Assembly (NCBI GenBank): GCA_964436305.1
Contig: CAYTCI010000011.1
Coordinates: 1-64,000, forward strand
DNA from: JAKPUX01 sp964436305
Lineage (GTDB): Bacteria > Zhuqueibacterota > Zhuqueibacteria > Residuimicrobiales > Residuimicrobiaceae
Reading direction: 5' to 3'
DNA: 64,000 nt
This document shows, one piece after another, positions 1 through 9,494 of the stretch (within the stretch, counting starts at the first letter, position 1; each line of letters begins with the position of its first letter). The notes under the pieces are model-generated. The model searched no databases. It was not told the DNA's origin and saw only the letters and a program-made list of their open reading frames with translations. A program made the translations under genes and the position numbers.

Positions 1-2250
1 GACCGGGTGCCGGGCGATGAAGAGGCGGCCGAATTCTGGGCCCGCCGCACCAGCATCGATCCCACCCACATTCTGCGCTTCGGCAAGAAGGACAATTTCT
101 GGGAGATGGGCGACACCGGCCCCTGCGGCCCCTGCTCCGAGATCCACATCGATCGCGGTGAGGGCTTTTGTACTGCCACCGATCCCGGTCACGTCTGCGC
201 GGTCAACAGCGGCTGTGCGCGTTTCATCGAACTCTGGAATCTGGTCTTCATTCAGTACAACCGCGACGAACAGGGCACCCTGCATCCACTGCCGGCCAGG
301 CATGTCGATACCGGCGCCGGCTTTGAGCGCGTCGTCTCGGTGCTGCAAAACGTCCGCTCCAACTACGACACCGACCTCTTCACCCCGATCATCGCCGAGA
401 TCGCCCACATCACCGGCAAGCCATACGGCGATGGGGAGGAGGGTGTAGCCTTTCGCGTCCTCTGTGATCATCTTCGCGCCCTCTCCTTTGCCATCGCCGA
501 TGGTGCGATCCCTGGCAACGAGGGACGGGGCTATGTGCTCCGCCGGGTCCTGCGCCGCGCTGCCCGCTTCGGCCGTACCCTCGGCATGCATGAACCCTTC
601 ATCTGCAGGCTGGTGCAGCCACTGGTCACCTCGATGGGCGATGCCTATCCGGAGCTGCGCGAACGGCAGGAGCACATCGAGCGCGTCATCCGCGCCGAAG
701 AGGAGAGTTTTGGACGCACCCTCGACCGGGGTATCGAGATCTTTGAGGAAAAAGCGGCCGGCAGCCGCAGCGGAGTGCTCTCCGGCAGTGACGCCTTTTT
801 GCTGCACGATACCTACGGGTTCCCGCTCGATCTGACCCAGCTGATGGCTCAGGAGAAGGGGCTGACGGTCGATGTTGCGGGCTTTGACCGGGCGATGGAA
901 GAGCAGCGCCAGCGCTCGACGCGCAGCCGTGACGCCAGTTATGTGACCATCGAGGTGGAAGGCGGCATGGGCGAGGATTCCCGCTTCGTGGGGTACACCC
1001 AGGATCAATTGCAGACCGAGCTGGTCCATTATGAACCCGGGCGCATCGTCCTCAAGGAGAGCCCCTTTTACGCCGAATCGGGTGGACAGGTCGGCGATTC
1101 GGGTCAAATCGGCAACGCCCATTTTCAGTTCAGCGTCGAAACCACCCGGAATGTAGGCGCGCATATCGTTCATTTTGGTCAACTGACCGCGGGCACCGCG
1201 CCGGCGCCCGGCGATCGGGTTGAGGCGAAGATCGACGTCGAGAAGCGGCGGGCGACCGAGCGCAATCACACGGTCACCCATTTGCTCCACCATGCCCTGC
1301 GCAGCGTGCTCGGCGAGCATGTCCACCAGGCCGGCTCGCTGGTGGCCCCGGAGTATATGCGTTTCGATTTCACCCATTTTGAAAAGGTCAGCGAAGAACA
1401 GTTGCAGGCCATCGAGTCGATGGTCAATCAGGAGATTCTGCGAAACCGTCCGGTTCACTGGCAGGTGATGCCGATCGAGCAAGCCAAAGCGCTGGGGGCT
1501 ATGGCCCTTTTTGGCGAGAAATATGGCGACCAGGTGCGCATGGTCGAAGTGGAGGATTTTTCACGCGAGTTGTGCGGCGGCACGCATGTGCGCGCCACCG
1601 GTGAGATCGGGCTCTTCATTCTGCGCTCCGAATCGGCGATCGCGGCCGGCGTGCGGCGGCTCGAGTGTCTCACCGGTCTGAGCGCCCGCGACTATCTGTT
1701 GGGGAGGGCTGCGGTCGTCTCCCGCAGCAGTGCCCTGCTGGGCTGCCGCGAGGAGGAACTGGCCGATCGGCTCGAAAAGCTGCTGCAAGAGCGCAAGAAC
1801 CTGGAGGCTGAGGTGCGCAAGCTGCGCCAATCCTCCTCCAGGGAGAGCATCGGCGAGCTGGTGCAGGGCGCCAGGGAGGTTGCCGGCATCCGTCTGGTCA
1901 CCGCGCAGATCGAGGCGGCCAATGTCGATGAGCTGAAAGAGGCGGCCGACCTGCTGCGCGAGGGGTTGCAGAGCGGTGTTGGCCTGCTGGCGACCGCCAT
2001 GGGCGACAAGGTGCAGTTCGTCTGCGTCGTCACCCGGGATCTGGTCGAGACACGCAAGCTCAAGGCGGGTGACCTCGTGCGCGAAGTCGCCGCAGTAGCA
2101 GGCGGCAGCGGCGGTGGCAGTCCCCATATGGCCCTGGCGGGCGCCCGGGATCCGGGTCGTATCGCTGATGCCTTGAGCCAAACGGAGGGGATTCTGGCTG
2201 GAATCATCGGCCGACTGGAATCCGGCAAAAACCAGGGTGATCGAGCGTGA
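1..2250 (+). CDS. alaS: alanyl-tRNA synthetase, 5'-truncated by window edge
   Basis: Charges tRNA-Ala with alanine and edits mischarged Ser/Gly in the cytoplasm. The frame is open from base 1 and 749 codons are visible; the family is about 870-880 residues, so roughly the first 120 codons of the class II catalytic core lie outside the window. Visible are the end of the catalytic domain (CGPCSE near codon 42), the editing domain with the HxxxH zinc motif at about codon 423 and the matching CGGTH at about codon 525, a coiled segment near codon 590 and the DHHA1 C-terminal domain ending in a GGGSPHMA motif. It is followed 21 bases later by the GGGP synthase gene on the same strand. Identity is certain; only the start is unknown. 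Confidence 0.97.
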   Translation, partial: DRVPGDEEAAEFWARRTSIDPTHILRFGKKDNFWEMGDTGPCGPCSEIHIDRGEGFCTATDPGHVCAVNSGCARFIELWNLVFIQYNRDEQGTLHPLPARHVDTGAGFERVVSVLQNVRSNYDTDLFTPIIAEIAHITGKPYGDGEEGVAFRVLCDHLRALSFAIADGAIPGNEGRGYVLRRVLRRAARFGRTLGMHEPFICRLVQPLVTSMGDAYPELRERQEHIERVIRAEEESFGRTLDRGIEIFEEKAAGSRSGVLSGSDAFLLHDTYGFPLDLTQLMAQEKGLTVDVAGFDRAMEEQRQRSTRSRDASYVTIEVEGGMGEDSRFVGYTQDQLQTELVHYEPGRIVLKESPFYAESGGQVGDSGQIGNAHFQFSVETTRNVGAHIVHFGQLTAGTAPAPGDRVEAKIDVEKRRATERNHTVTHLLHHALRSVLGEHVHQAGSLVAPEYMRFDFTHFEKVSEEQLQAIESMVNQEILRNRPVHWQVMPIEQAKALGAMALFGEKYGDQVRMVEVEDFSRELCGGTHVRATGEIGLFILRSESAIAAGVRRLECLTGLSARDYLLGRAAVVSRSSALLGCREEELADRLEKLLQERKNLEAEVRKLRQSSSRESIGELVQGAREVAGIRLVTAQIEAANVDELKEAADLLREGLQSGVGLLATAMGDKVQFVCVVTRDLVETRKLKAGDLVREVAAVAGGSGGGSPHMALAGARDPGRIADALSQTEGILAGIIGRLESGKNQGDRA

Positions 2251-2271
2251 CCAATGAAGATGAGGTAGTCC

Positions 2272-3015
2272 GTGAAGGTATATGAGCGGCTTCTGCAGAT
2301 CAAGGAACAACGGGGCGCGGGATATCTGGTATTGATCGATCCGGACAAGCAGAGCATGCAGGAGGCGATCGATCTGGCCGGAATCTGCCAGGAAACCGGG
2401 GTGGATGCGCTGCTCCTCGGCGGGAGTTTGATGTTCACGCACATCTTTGATGATCTGATCAAGGGCATCAAGTCGGCCTGTTCCCTGCCGCTGATCATCT
2501 TTCCCGGGAGCACCCGGCAGCTCTCCCCCTATGCCGATGCCATTCTCTACCTGTCGCTGGTCAGCGGCCGCAATGCCTATTATATCATCGGCGACCAGGT
2601 GCTGGCCGCTCCGATCATCCGCTCGATGCAGCTGGAGGCGGTCGCGACCGCCTATATGCTGATCGAATCCGGGAACATCACCTCAGCGCAGTTTCTCAGC
2701 GATACCCGACCGATTCCGCGCGAAAAGCCGGACATTACCGTCGCGCACGCCATGGCGGCGGAGCTGCTGGGGATGCGCATGATCTATCTGGAGGCGGGCA
2801 GCGGCGCACGGCTTTCGGTGCCGGAGGAGCACATCGGCGCACTCGCCCGTCATGTCGCGCTGCCGATCATGGTCGGTGGCGGCATCCGCACCCCTGAAGA
2901 TGCCGCGCGCAAGGTGGCCGCCGGCGCCAGTTTTATCGTCACCGGCAATATTATCGAAAAAAACCGCGATCGGGCCTTGATTCAGGCCTTCGCCGAGGCT
3001 ATCCATATCAAGTGA
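2272..3015 (+). CDS. geranylgeranylglyceryl phosphate synthase family protein (PcrB-like, group II)
   Basis: 247-residue TIM-barrel enzyme that would join a polyprenyl diphosphate to sn-glycerol-1-phosphate, the first ether-lipid step in archaea; bacterial homologues vary in chain length and product fate. Family signatures seen: LIDPDK near residue 22, FPGS near residue 81, YLEAGSGA near residue 170, VGGGIR near residue 203 and a C-terminal GN phosphate-binding motif. Start is GTG with a purine-rich stretch just upstream. It sits between alaS and a CpsB-like phosphatase in a tight run. I see no G1P dehydrogenase or DGGGP synthase in the window, so whether full ether lipids are made cannot be judged. 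Family assignment is secure, substrate is inference. Confidence 0.9.
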   Translation: MKVYERLLQIKEQRGAGYLVLIDPDKQSMQEAIDLAGICQETGVDALLLGGSLMFTHIFDDLIKGIKSACSLPLIIFPGSTRQLSPYADAILYLSLVSGRNAYYIIGDQVLAAPIIRSMQLEAVATAYMLIESGNITSAQFLSDTRPIPREKPDITVAHAMAAELLGMRMIYLEAGSGARLSVPEEHIGALARHVALPIMVGGGIRTPEDAARKVAAGASFIVTGNIIEKNRDRALIQAFAEAIHIK

Positions 3016-3833
3016 ACCAGCGGGTGGCTGGGAGGGTTATGGGATTGGTGGACACACACGCCCATTTGTTGCCGTTTTGGGATGACGGGGCGGATTCCTG
3101 GGAGACATCGCTGGGGATGCTGCGCATGGCGGAGGCGGATGGCATCGAGGCGGTGGTCTGCACGCCGCACATCCTTTCGCCCAAGGATCTCGACCACGAG
3201 GAGGCGCTGTGGGCGCGCCACACCGATCTGGTTGCGCGCGCGGCGGCTGCCGGGTTGAAGCTCCAGATTCACATGGGGTGCGAACTCTTTGCCCATCCCG
3301 GCCTCGATCTGACGCACAAGATGGCCACCCCCGCCGGGAACGGCCGCTATTTTCTCGTTGAATTTCCGATGGGCTCGATGCCCGACTTTGTCATGAAGGG
3401 CTTTTTCGCCCAGATCGGTGAAGCCTATACGCCGGTCATCGCCCACCCGGAACGCTATACGCGCATCCTGCAGAATCCGCAGGAGGCCTTTATGCTGGTG
3501 GAGAAAGGCGCTCTGCTGCAGCTCAACGCCGGCAGTCTCTTGGGTCTCTTTGGCGGGGCCGTGAAAGAGGTGGCCCTGCAGCTGCTGGACGCCAATCTGA
3601 TCCACCTGATCGCCTCGGATGCCCATGATCTGAAGATGCGTCCGCTGCGCTTGCAGCCGGCCTTTGCGGCCGTCGCCGAGCGCAGCGGGGAAGCGCTCGC
3701 CCGGCGTCTGTTTGCGGAAAATCCCGCCCGGATTCTCCGTGGTGAGGAGGTCGTCAAGGATCCGCCCCGGCCGATGGCCGCCAGCCCCAAAGGCAGTTTC
3801 TGGCAGCGCCTGATGCCCAACAAAACCAGGTGA
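3012..3833 (+). CDS. PHP-domain tyrosine-protein phosphatase, CpsB/YwqE-like
   Basis: Metal-dependent phosphatase of the PHP superfamily; relatives (CpsB, YwqE) dephosphorylate tyrosine kinases that control capsule or exopolysaccharide export. Seen: N-terminal VDTHAH metal motif followed by LLPFWDDGADSW, CTPHI at about residue 53, an internal IAHPERY motif near residue 145 and SDAHD near residue 205. The GTG start overlaps the preceding stop by 4 bases (GTGA), suggesting coupling. However, a GGAGGG at 3031-3036 favours a later start at ATG 3039 or TTG 3045, which would place the VDTHAH motif at the very N-terminus as in relatives. No tyrosine kinase gene is in the window. The about 25-residue basic C-terminal tail is unassigned. 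Confidence 0.85.
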   Translation: MNQRVAGRVMGLVDTHAHLLPFWDDGADSWETSLGMLRMAEADGIEAVVCTPHILSPKDLDHEEALWARHTDLVARAAAAGLKLQIHMGCELFAHPGLDLTHKMATPAGNGRYFLVEFPMGSMPDFVMKGFFAQIGEAYTPVIAHPERYTRILQNPQEAFMLVEKGALLQLNAGSLLGLFGGAVKEVALQLLDANLIHLIASDAHDLKMRPLRLQPAFAAVAERSGEALARRLFAENPARILRGEEVVKDPPRPMAASPKGSFWQRLMPNKTR

Positions 3834-4423
3834 GTTTGATGAACCCGTCCGACTTTATTATCCAACAGCTCGAGGAGAGTGAAGCCCTTTTTGCCCGCAT
3901 CCGCCAGGAGATGGCTGCGGCCATCGCACGGGGTGCGGAGATGATGATCGACACCCTGCGGCGCGGCAACAAGATCCTGATCTGCGGCAACGGCGGCAGT
4001 GCGGCCGATGCCCAGCACTTCGCCGCCGAACTGGTGGGGCGGCTGCAGCGGGATCGCAAGGCGCTACCGGCGATCGCCCTGACGACCGACACCTCCATTC
4101 TCACGGCGGTGGGAAACGACTATGGTTTCAGTACCATTTTCCGCCGCCAGGTCGAGGCCTGGGGCGATGACGGCGATCTGCTGCTGGCCATCAGTACCAG
4201 CGGCAACTCGCCAAACGTCCTCGAGGCGATCGGAGCCGCGCGGCAGCAGGGACTGCAGGTCCTTGCCCTTGCCGGCCGGGACGGCGGCGAAATGTCCAAC
4301 CGGGCGGATCACGCCCTGGTTGTGCCGGCCCGCACCTCCCAGCATATCCAGGAGGGGCATATTGCCATCATTCACATCTGGTGCGCGCTCATCGAAGATA
4401 CCCTGTTTCCGGCAGCATCCTAA
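3830..4423 (+). CDS. gmhA: D-sedoheptulose 7-phosphate isomerase
   Basis: Converts sedoheptulose 7-phosphate to D-glycero-D-manno-heptose 7-phosphate, the first step towards ADP-heptose for the LPS core or S-layer glycans. 197 residues, usual length. SIS-domain motifs seen: CGNGGSAADAQHFAAELVGR near residue 48, the TDTSILTAVGNDYGF loop, STSGNSPNV near residue 122 and the C-terminal QEGHIAIIHIWCALIE helix with the family His and Glu. GTG start overlaps the upstream stop by 4 bases; ATG at 3839 is an alternative that removes three residues. Suggests a Gram-negative envelope with heptose, although no other hld genes are nearby. Confidence 0.95.
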   Translation: MSLMNPSDFIIQQLEESEALFARIRQEMAAAIARGAEMMIDTLRRGNKILICGNGGSAADAQHFAAELVGRLQRDRKALPAIALTTDTSILTAVGNDYGFSTIFRRQVEAWGDDGDLLLAISTSGNSPNVLEAIGAARQQGLQVLALAGRDGGEMSNRADHALVVPARTSQHIQEGHIAIIHIWCALIEDTLFPAAS

Positions 4424-4441
4424 TCGTGAGTCGTATAGCGA

Positions 4442-6508
4442 TTGAATTTTCTTAATTCCGCCATATTGATGGGGCTCGGCGCCATCGCCCTGCCCATCCT
4501 CATCCACCTCTTCACGCGGTCCCGGGCCAAACCCATCCTCTTCAGCTCCCTGCGATTTCTCAAGCAGCTCGAGAACCAGCAAATCCGGCGGGTCAGGATC
4601 CGTCAGATCCTGCTGCTGATCCTGCGCACCCTGGCGGTGCTCCTGCTGGTGCTGGCCTTCGCCCGCCCGACCTGCCGACGCCAGAGTGGCGCCGACACCC
4701 GCGCCCGGACCAGCGCCGTGATCCTGGTGGATAATTCGGTGAGTATGGCTATTGAGGAGAAGGGGGAAACCCTGCTGGATGCGGCCAAAAAAGCCGCGGG
4801 ACTCGTCCTGGACCAGATGCAGCCGGGCGATGAGCTCTTTCTCTGCCCGCTCACCGACACCAGCCGGCAGGAATTCCGGCGGGCCGTGCACGAGCCGGCT
4901 GCCCTGCGTCATGAACTGACGAACATGGGGCTTGCCTATTCTGCCACGCGCCTGTCGGCGGGACTGCAGTTCGCCCGCAACCTGCTCCAGCGTTCCGCCA
5001 ATCTCAATCGCGAGATCTACCTGCTCTCCGACATGCAAGCCAACGGATTTACTGCGGATTCGTTGGCGCCGTCTCCTGTGCCGATACGGCAGTTCGCCAT
5101 TCCCATCCAGGCCGCTCATCCCGCCAACCTGGCGATCACCGGTGTCAAGTTGCGTTCGGCCATCCTCGAGGTCGGCAAGAGTGTTGAAGTCGAGGTGGCG
5201 CTGGCGAACACCGGCCGAGATCCCGGCCGCAACAAGCTGGTGCAGCTTTTTCTCCACGGCCAGCGGGCGGCCCAGCGCACTATAACGCTCGAACCGGGTG
5301 CAACAACCCTCGAATCCTTTCGGTTCATCCTCGATCGCAGCGGCTGGCTGGATGGCCAGGTACTGCTGGAGGATGATGCCTTGCTGCAGGACAATCAGCG
5401 CTATTTTTCATTCTACGTCCCGGAGCGGCTGACGATCGGGATCCTGGCGCAGCCCTCACGGGGCGGGGATCTGCTGCAGCTGGCCCTGCGTTCTTCTGCC
5501 GACTCCTCGGCGCTGATCCGGCTGGTGCCGGTCGTTCCCGAGCGCGCGGGCGCGCTGGAGCTGGACTCGCTGCAGATCGCTGTGCTCTATGATGTCAGCG
5601 GGTTGCCGGAGCCGGTCCTCGGCCGTTTGGCGGCCTGGCACAGCCGGGGGGGCGGCCTGCTGGTCGTCCTGGGGCGGCGGACGGACATCGCCTGGTACAA
5701 CCAGCGGCTTGCACCCGCATTGCAGCTGGCGCCGGTGCTCGGCGAGTTGGGCCAGGGGGGCGGATTTTCGCTTAGCCGGATCGATGTCAGCCACCCGCTC
5801 TTTGCCGGCATCTTTGAGGGCGCGGCCCGCTCCTTCACCCGGCCGCAATTCACCCATGCCTTGCGCCTGGCACCGCCCGCTGACGAGAATGTCTTAATGG
5901 CCTTCAGCAGTGGCGACCCCTATCTGCTCGAATCGCGCGGCGAACGCGGTTCGGGGCTGCTCTTTTCGGCCGGTTTTGAGCCGGAGGAGAGCGATATGGC
6001 CTACCGCACCCTGTTCGCGCCCCTGCTGCACCGCAGCATGAGCTATCTGGCCTCGGGAGTACTGAATCAGGGCAGTGAGATGGTTGTGGGCGATCTTGTG
6101 CGCTGGCGGGTGCCACCTCCCCTGCTGCAGAGCCACTTCGAGCTCGCCGGCCCCGGCGATCGGCTGGATCGTGTCCGTCCGCTGGTGACGGCTTCGGGAT
6201 CCTGGATCGAGTATGCGGAGACGCGCGAGCCCGGCATCTATCGCCTGCAAGCCGATGGTAAAACCGAGGCGATCTGGGCGGTCAATATCCCCGATGCCGA
6301 ACTGGATCTCAAGACGGCAGAGAGATCCCGGATTACGGCATCCCATCGGCTGGTCTGGATCGACGATCCGGGCGCGATCGCCCGCGCCGTCCGCGAGGCG
6401 CGGGTCGGGCGGGAATACTGGCGGCCATTTCTGCTCGCCGCCCTGATCCTGTTGCTGGCCGAAATGCTCCTTTACCGCGACAAAGCCGGGCGAACCCCGG
6501 AGGAATGA
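4442..6508 (+). CDS. BatA/VWA-domain membrane protein
   Basis: 688-residue inner-membrane protein. Two N-terminal membrane segments (about residues 6-24 and 58-78) flank a basic stretch typical of the BatA aerotolerance-regulator N-terminal domain. A von Willebrand A domain follows, with the MIDAS motif DNSVS near residue 97 and LLSDMQ near residue 197. The middle part resembles CARDB-like and class-I-glutamine-amidotransferase-like folds seen in large Bacteroidota-type BatA proteins, and a last membrane helix lies near residues 660-680. Starts with TTG and abuts hflX. The function of this family is unclear; usual partners (MoxR ATPase, DUF58) are not present here, so it may be a stand-alone paralogue. 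Confidence 0.75.
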   Translation: MNFLNSAILMGLGAIALPILIHLFTRSRAKPILFSSLRFLKQLENQQIRRVRIRQILLLILRTLAVLLLVLAFARPTCRRQSGADTRARTSAVILVDNSVSMAIEEKGETLLDAAKKAAGLVLDQMQPGDELFLCPLTDTSRQEFRRAVHEPAALRHELTNMGLAYSATRLSAGLQFARNLLQRSANLNREIYLLSDMQANGFTADSLAPSPVPIRQFAIPIQAAHPANLAITGVKLRSAILEVGKSVEVEVALANTGRDPGRNKLVQLFLHGQRAAQRTITLEPGATTLESFRFILDRSGWLDGQVLLEDDALLQDNQRYFSFYVPERLTIGILAQPSRGGDLLQLALRSSADSSALIRLVPVVPERAGALELDSLQIAVLYDVSGLPEPVLGRLAAWHSRGGGLLVVLGRRTDIAWYNQRLAPALQLAPVLGELGQGGGFSLSRIDVSHPLFAGIFEGAARSFTRPQFTHALRLAPPADENVLMAFSSGDPYLLESRGERGSGLLFSAGFEPEESDMAYRTLFAPLLHRSMSYLASGVLNQGSEMVVGDLVRWRVPPPLLQSHFELAGPGDRLDRVRPLVTASGSWIEYAETREPGIYRLQADGKTEAIWAVNIPDAELDLKTAERSRITASHRLVWIDDPGAIARAVREARVGREYWRPFLLAALILLLAEMLLYRDKAGRTPEE

Positions 6509-7825
6509 GTGGAAAGCTATCCCAATAACTCGGCTGCGGTGCAGGAGCTGCGTGAACGCGCGATCGTAGTGGGGTTAATCACACGCGAGACCCCCTCCTG
6601 GCGGGCCGAGGATTATCTCGATGAACTGGAGCTGCTGGCGGATACCGCCGGGGCCGAGGTGATCGAAAGGGTGGTGCAGGAGCGCGACCGCCGCGATCCG
6701 GCCTTCATGATCGGCCGGGGCAAGGCGGAAGAGCTGGCGCAGCTGGTACGCTACCAGGATGCCGATCTGATCATCTTTGATGACGATCTGACGCCGACCC
6801 AGGCCAAGAACCTCGAAAAGCTGTGCGGTGTCAAGGTCCTCGACCGCAGCGGCCTGATCCTGGATATCTTCGCCCGGCATGCCCGTACCCGCGAAGCGCG
6901 CACCCAGGTCGAACTGGCCCAGCTCAAGTATCTGGCGCCGCGCCTGGCCGGCCAGTGGCGCCACCTCGAACGTCAGGTCGGCGGCATCGGCGTGCGCGGC
7001 CCGGGCGAAACCCAGCTCGAGGTCGACCGGCGTCTGATCCGTAAACGCGTTGGACTGCTCGAAAAGGAGCTCGAACGCATCGCCGGGCAGCGCGAGATTC
7101 GCCGCAAAAACCGCCGTGACTTGTTCAAGGCTGCCCTGGTCGGTTATACCAACGCCGGCAAATCCACCCTGCTCAATGCCCTGACCGACGCAGGCGTGCT
7201 GGTCGAGGATCGCCTCTTCGCCACACTCGATCCCACCGTGCGCAGTCTGCAGCTCGAAGCCCGCCGCCAGATCCTCCTGATCGATACAGTCGGATTCATT
7301 CGCAAGCTGCCCCATCACCTCATCGCCTCCTTCAAGAGCACGCTGGAGGAGTCCGCCGACGCTGATCTGCTTCTGCACGTCATCGATATCACCCATCCCG
7401 GTTATGCCGAGCAGATGATCGCTGTGGAGAAGGTGCTCCAGGAGCTCCATCTGACCGGCAAGCCGGTGCTCAAGATCTTTAACAAGATCGATCAATTTGA
7501 TCAGCCGGGGGTGATCGCCCGGCTGCGCGAGTCCGAGCAGCCTTGCGTTTTCATTTCAGCGCAGCGGGGGATAGGCTTGACCCAGCTGATCGCGCGGCTC
7601 GGCGAGTTCGCGGATGCTGCCTTTATCAGCGAAACCCTGGAACTGCCGCTGCGGCAGGCGGGAGCGATCGCCCGGCTCTACGAGGTGGTGGAGGTGCTCG
7701 ATACCCGCTACGATGAACAGGGGGTGGCGGTACAAATCCGCTTTCCCCGCAATCAGGAGCAGCGCGTGCGCGGCCAGATGAACAGAATCCTCTCCGGGGA
7801 GGGCGACGATGCCAGGGAGCGCTAG
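6509..7825 (+). CDS. hflX: ribosome-associated GTPase HflX
   Basis: GTP-binding protein of the Obg-HflX group that binds the 50S subunit and splits stalled or heat-damaged ribosomes. 438 residues. The N-terminal HflX domain holds the DPAFMIGRGKAEEL and FDDDLTPTQAKNLE motifs; the GVRGPGETQLEVDRR linker is near residue 168; the G domain starts near residue 212 with GYTNAGKST (G1), followed by DTVGF (G3) and NKID (G4). GTG start directly follows the preceding stop with no spacer, and the 3' end overlaps the next gene by 17 bases. Complete and unremarkable. Confidence 0.96.
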   Translation: MESYPNNSAAVQELRERAIVVGLITRETPSWRAEDYLDELELLADTAGAEVIERVVQERDRRDPAFMIGRGKAEELAQLVRYQDADLIIFDDDLTPTQAKNLEKLCGVKVLDRSGLILDIFARHARTREARTQVELAQLKYLAPRLAGQWRHLERQVGGIGVRGPGETQLEVDRRLIRKRVGLLEKELERIAGQREIRRKNRRDLFKAALVGYTNAGKSTLLNALTDAGVLVEDRLFATLDPTVRSLQLEARRQILLIDTVGFIRKLPHHLIASFKSTLEESADADLLLHVIDITHPGYAEQMIAVEKVLQELHLTGKPVLKIFNKIDQFDQPGVIARLRESEQPCVFISAQRGIGLTQLIARLGEFADAAFISETLELPLRQAGAIARLYEVVEVLDTRYDEQGVAVQIRFPRNQEQRVRGQMNRILSGEGDDARER

Positions 7826-9494
7826 GACCGCGGCGGGCTTCCTCACCATCCTGGGGCTGCTCGTAGCTATGCCGGCCCCCGGCGGGATCGGGGAGCGCAT
7901 CCGCGGCACCAACCGGCACTATCGCGAGGGCGACTGGACGACCTGGTCGTCGATGCGCCACATCCGCCAGCTGTGCGTCGCGCCGGACCGCGTCTATTTT
8001 GCCACAACCGGCGGAATCGGCTGCTACAATTCCATCAGCCAGCGCTGGGAGAGGCCGCAGACGGTCAGTGATGGCCTGGCCAGCGCCGACATCGACCTGG
8101 TGGCCTTTGACGAGAACAGCGGCTTCCTCTGGTGCGCGCAGCGGGAGGGTCTCAGCTATCTCGGTCCGGCCAGCCACGTCTGGACCAACCTCTTTTACGA
8201 CGAGTGCGGCTTCCGCCGGGGCGAACGCGCGGTCTCTCTCGGATTCGGCAGCGATCGTTTTCTCTACGGGATCACCAGCGCCGGGCGCGCCTTCGCCTCG
8301 TGGGGCACCAGCGGGGAGATGGAATGGGATAAGGGTCCGGATGCTGAAACCCGGGTTGTCTGGTTCGGCCAGGCCGCCCGGCCGGAGGCTCCGCCCCCGC
8401 ATCTTTTCCTGCCGCCCGGCTATTTTTATGATGACCCGTCACGGCGGATCACCGACCTGCATAACCGTTCCTACCCGATCACCTGCTGGCAGCGGGATTC
8501 CTGGAATTCGCTCTGGCTGGGCAGCTGGGGCCTTGGCGCCGCCCGCGTCGATCTGCTCAGCGGGCGGTATCAGCCGCTGCCCTACGGCCTGTGGGATCCG
8601 GCGGTGGCGGCCATGGCCTACGACCAGGATGCTCTCTGGCTGGGCGGCGATCAGGCGCTGCAGGGTTATGGCGCCATGACCCGCTGGGAGGTGGACCAGC
8701 GTGATCCCGAAGTATATGAACCGCGCCTTCTCAGCGGATTCAGCGACGACCGCATCACCGCAATGGCCTTCGATGACGATTACCTCTGGTTCGGCACCCG
8801 CAACGGCCTTACGCGCTACGACCTCAACCGGGGCAGCTGGCGTACCCTGAGCCAGGCCGAGCACCTCCCGGACCCGCGGATCACCCATCTCTATATGGAT
8901 TCCACTTATCTTTGGGTGGCCACCGAATCCGGACTGGCGCGCTTGCTCAAATCCTCCTTTGGCAAATGGGACTCGCTGGCTATCGATATCATCGATCTCC
9001 GCCATCTGGGCTCGCTGCGCATCCCGTTTCTCGCCCCTCAGGGCGATACCCTCTGGGTCGGAACCGAGCTTGGCCTCTATCTCTTCAATACCCGCACCGA
9101 CAGCGGCTATTTCTTCGGCGAGGGTTTTTATCCTGTCCGACAGGAGATCGAGGCGGTGGCCTGCTGGCAAGATGAAGTCTGGTTCGGCACGGCGGCGGGC
9201 ATCGGCGGATTCAATGTGCGGACGGGGGAGTGGTTTACGCCCCCCGAGCAGCGCCTCGAGCCGGCCGGCGCCATCCACTGGATGGAGGCGGATGCGGCCT
9301 CGGTCTGGGCTGCCACGGAGCAGGGTGTCCCGCGCTATGAGCGCTCAAGCCGGCGCTGGATCCGCTATGGGATGGTGGACGGGCTGCCGGCACCGGCGGT
9401 GACGACCCTGATGCTCAACGGGGATTATATCTGGTTTGGCTCATCCCGCGGCCTGACCCTCTTTTACTGGAATGCACCCTATCGGATCGACTGA
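7809..9494 (+). CDS. exported beta-propeller protein (two-component-regulator-propeller type, no kinase)
   Basis: 561-residue protein with a probable signal peptide (hydrophobic residues 8-24) and then repeated blades of the Reg_prop style: recurring motifs such as LWFGTRNGLTRYD, LWVATESGLARL, LWVGTELGLYLF, VWFGTAAGIGGFN, VWAATEQGVPRYE and IWFGSSRGLTLF, each about 45-60 residues apart. Such propellers normally form the sensor part of hybrid two-component kinases, but this one has no transmembrane anchor or kinase and ends just after the last blade. A strong GGGGAGGG lies five bases before the ATG inside the end of hflX. Function unknown; an extracellular ligand or protein-binding role is inference. 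Confidence 0.75.
   Translation: MPGSARTAAGFLTILGLLVAMPAPGGIGERIRGTNRHYREGDWTTWSSMRHIRQLCVAPDRVYFATTGGIGCYNSISQRWERPQTVSDGLASADIDLVAFDENSGFLWCAQREGLSYLGPASHVWTNLFYDECGFRRGERAVSLGFGSDRFLYGITSAGRAFASWGTSGEMEWDKGPDAETRVVWFGQAARPEAPPPHLFLPPGYFYDDPSRRITDLHNRSYPITCWQRDSWNSLWLGSWGLGAARVDLLSGRYQPLPYGLWDPAVAAMAYDQDALWLGGDQALQGYGAMTRWEVDQRDPEVYEPRLLSGFSDDRITAMAFDDDYLWFGTRNGLTRYDLNRGSWRTLSQAEHLPDPRITHLYMDSTYLWVATESGLARLLKSSFGKWDSLAIDIIDLRHLGSLRIPFLAPQGDTLWVGTELGLYLFNTRTDSGYFFGEGFYPVRQEIEAVACWQDEVWFGTAAGIGGFNVRTGEWFTPPEQRLEPAGAIHWMEADAASVWAATEQGVPRYERSSRRWIRYGMVDGLPAPAVTTLMLNGDYIWFGSSRGLTLFYWNAPYRID

Noticed and set aside
1561..2442. Long open frame on the minus strand opposite alaS and the GGGP synthase gene
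   Set aside because: High GC makes long antisense frames common; composition is low-complexity and no domain is visible, while the plus strand encodes known enzymes.
4064..5257. Minus-strand frame of about 400 codons
   Set aside because: Antisense to gmhA and the VWA gene, no recognisable family.
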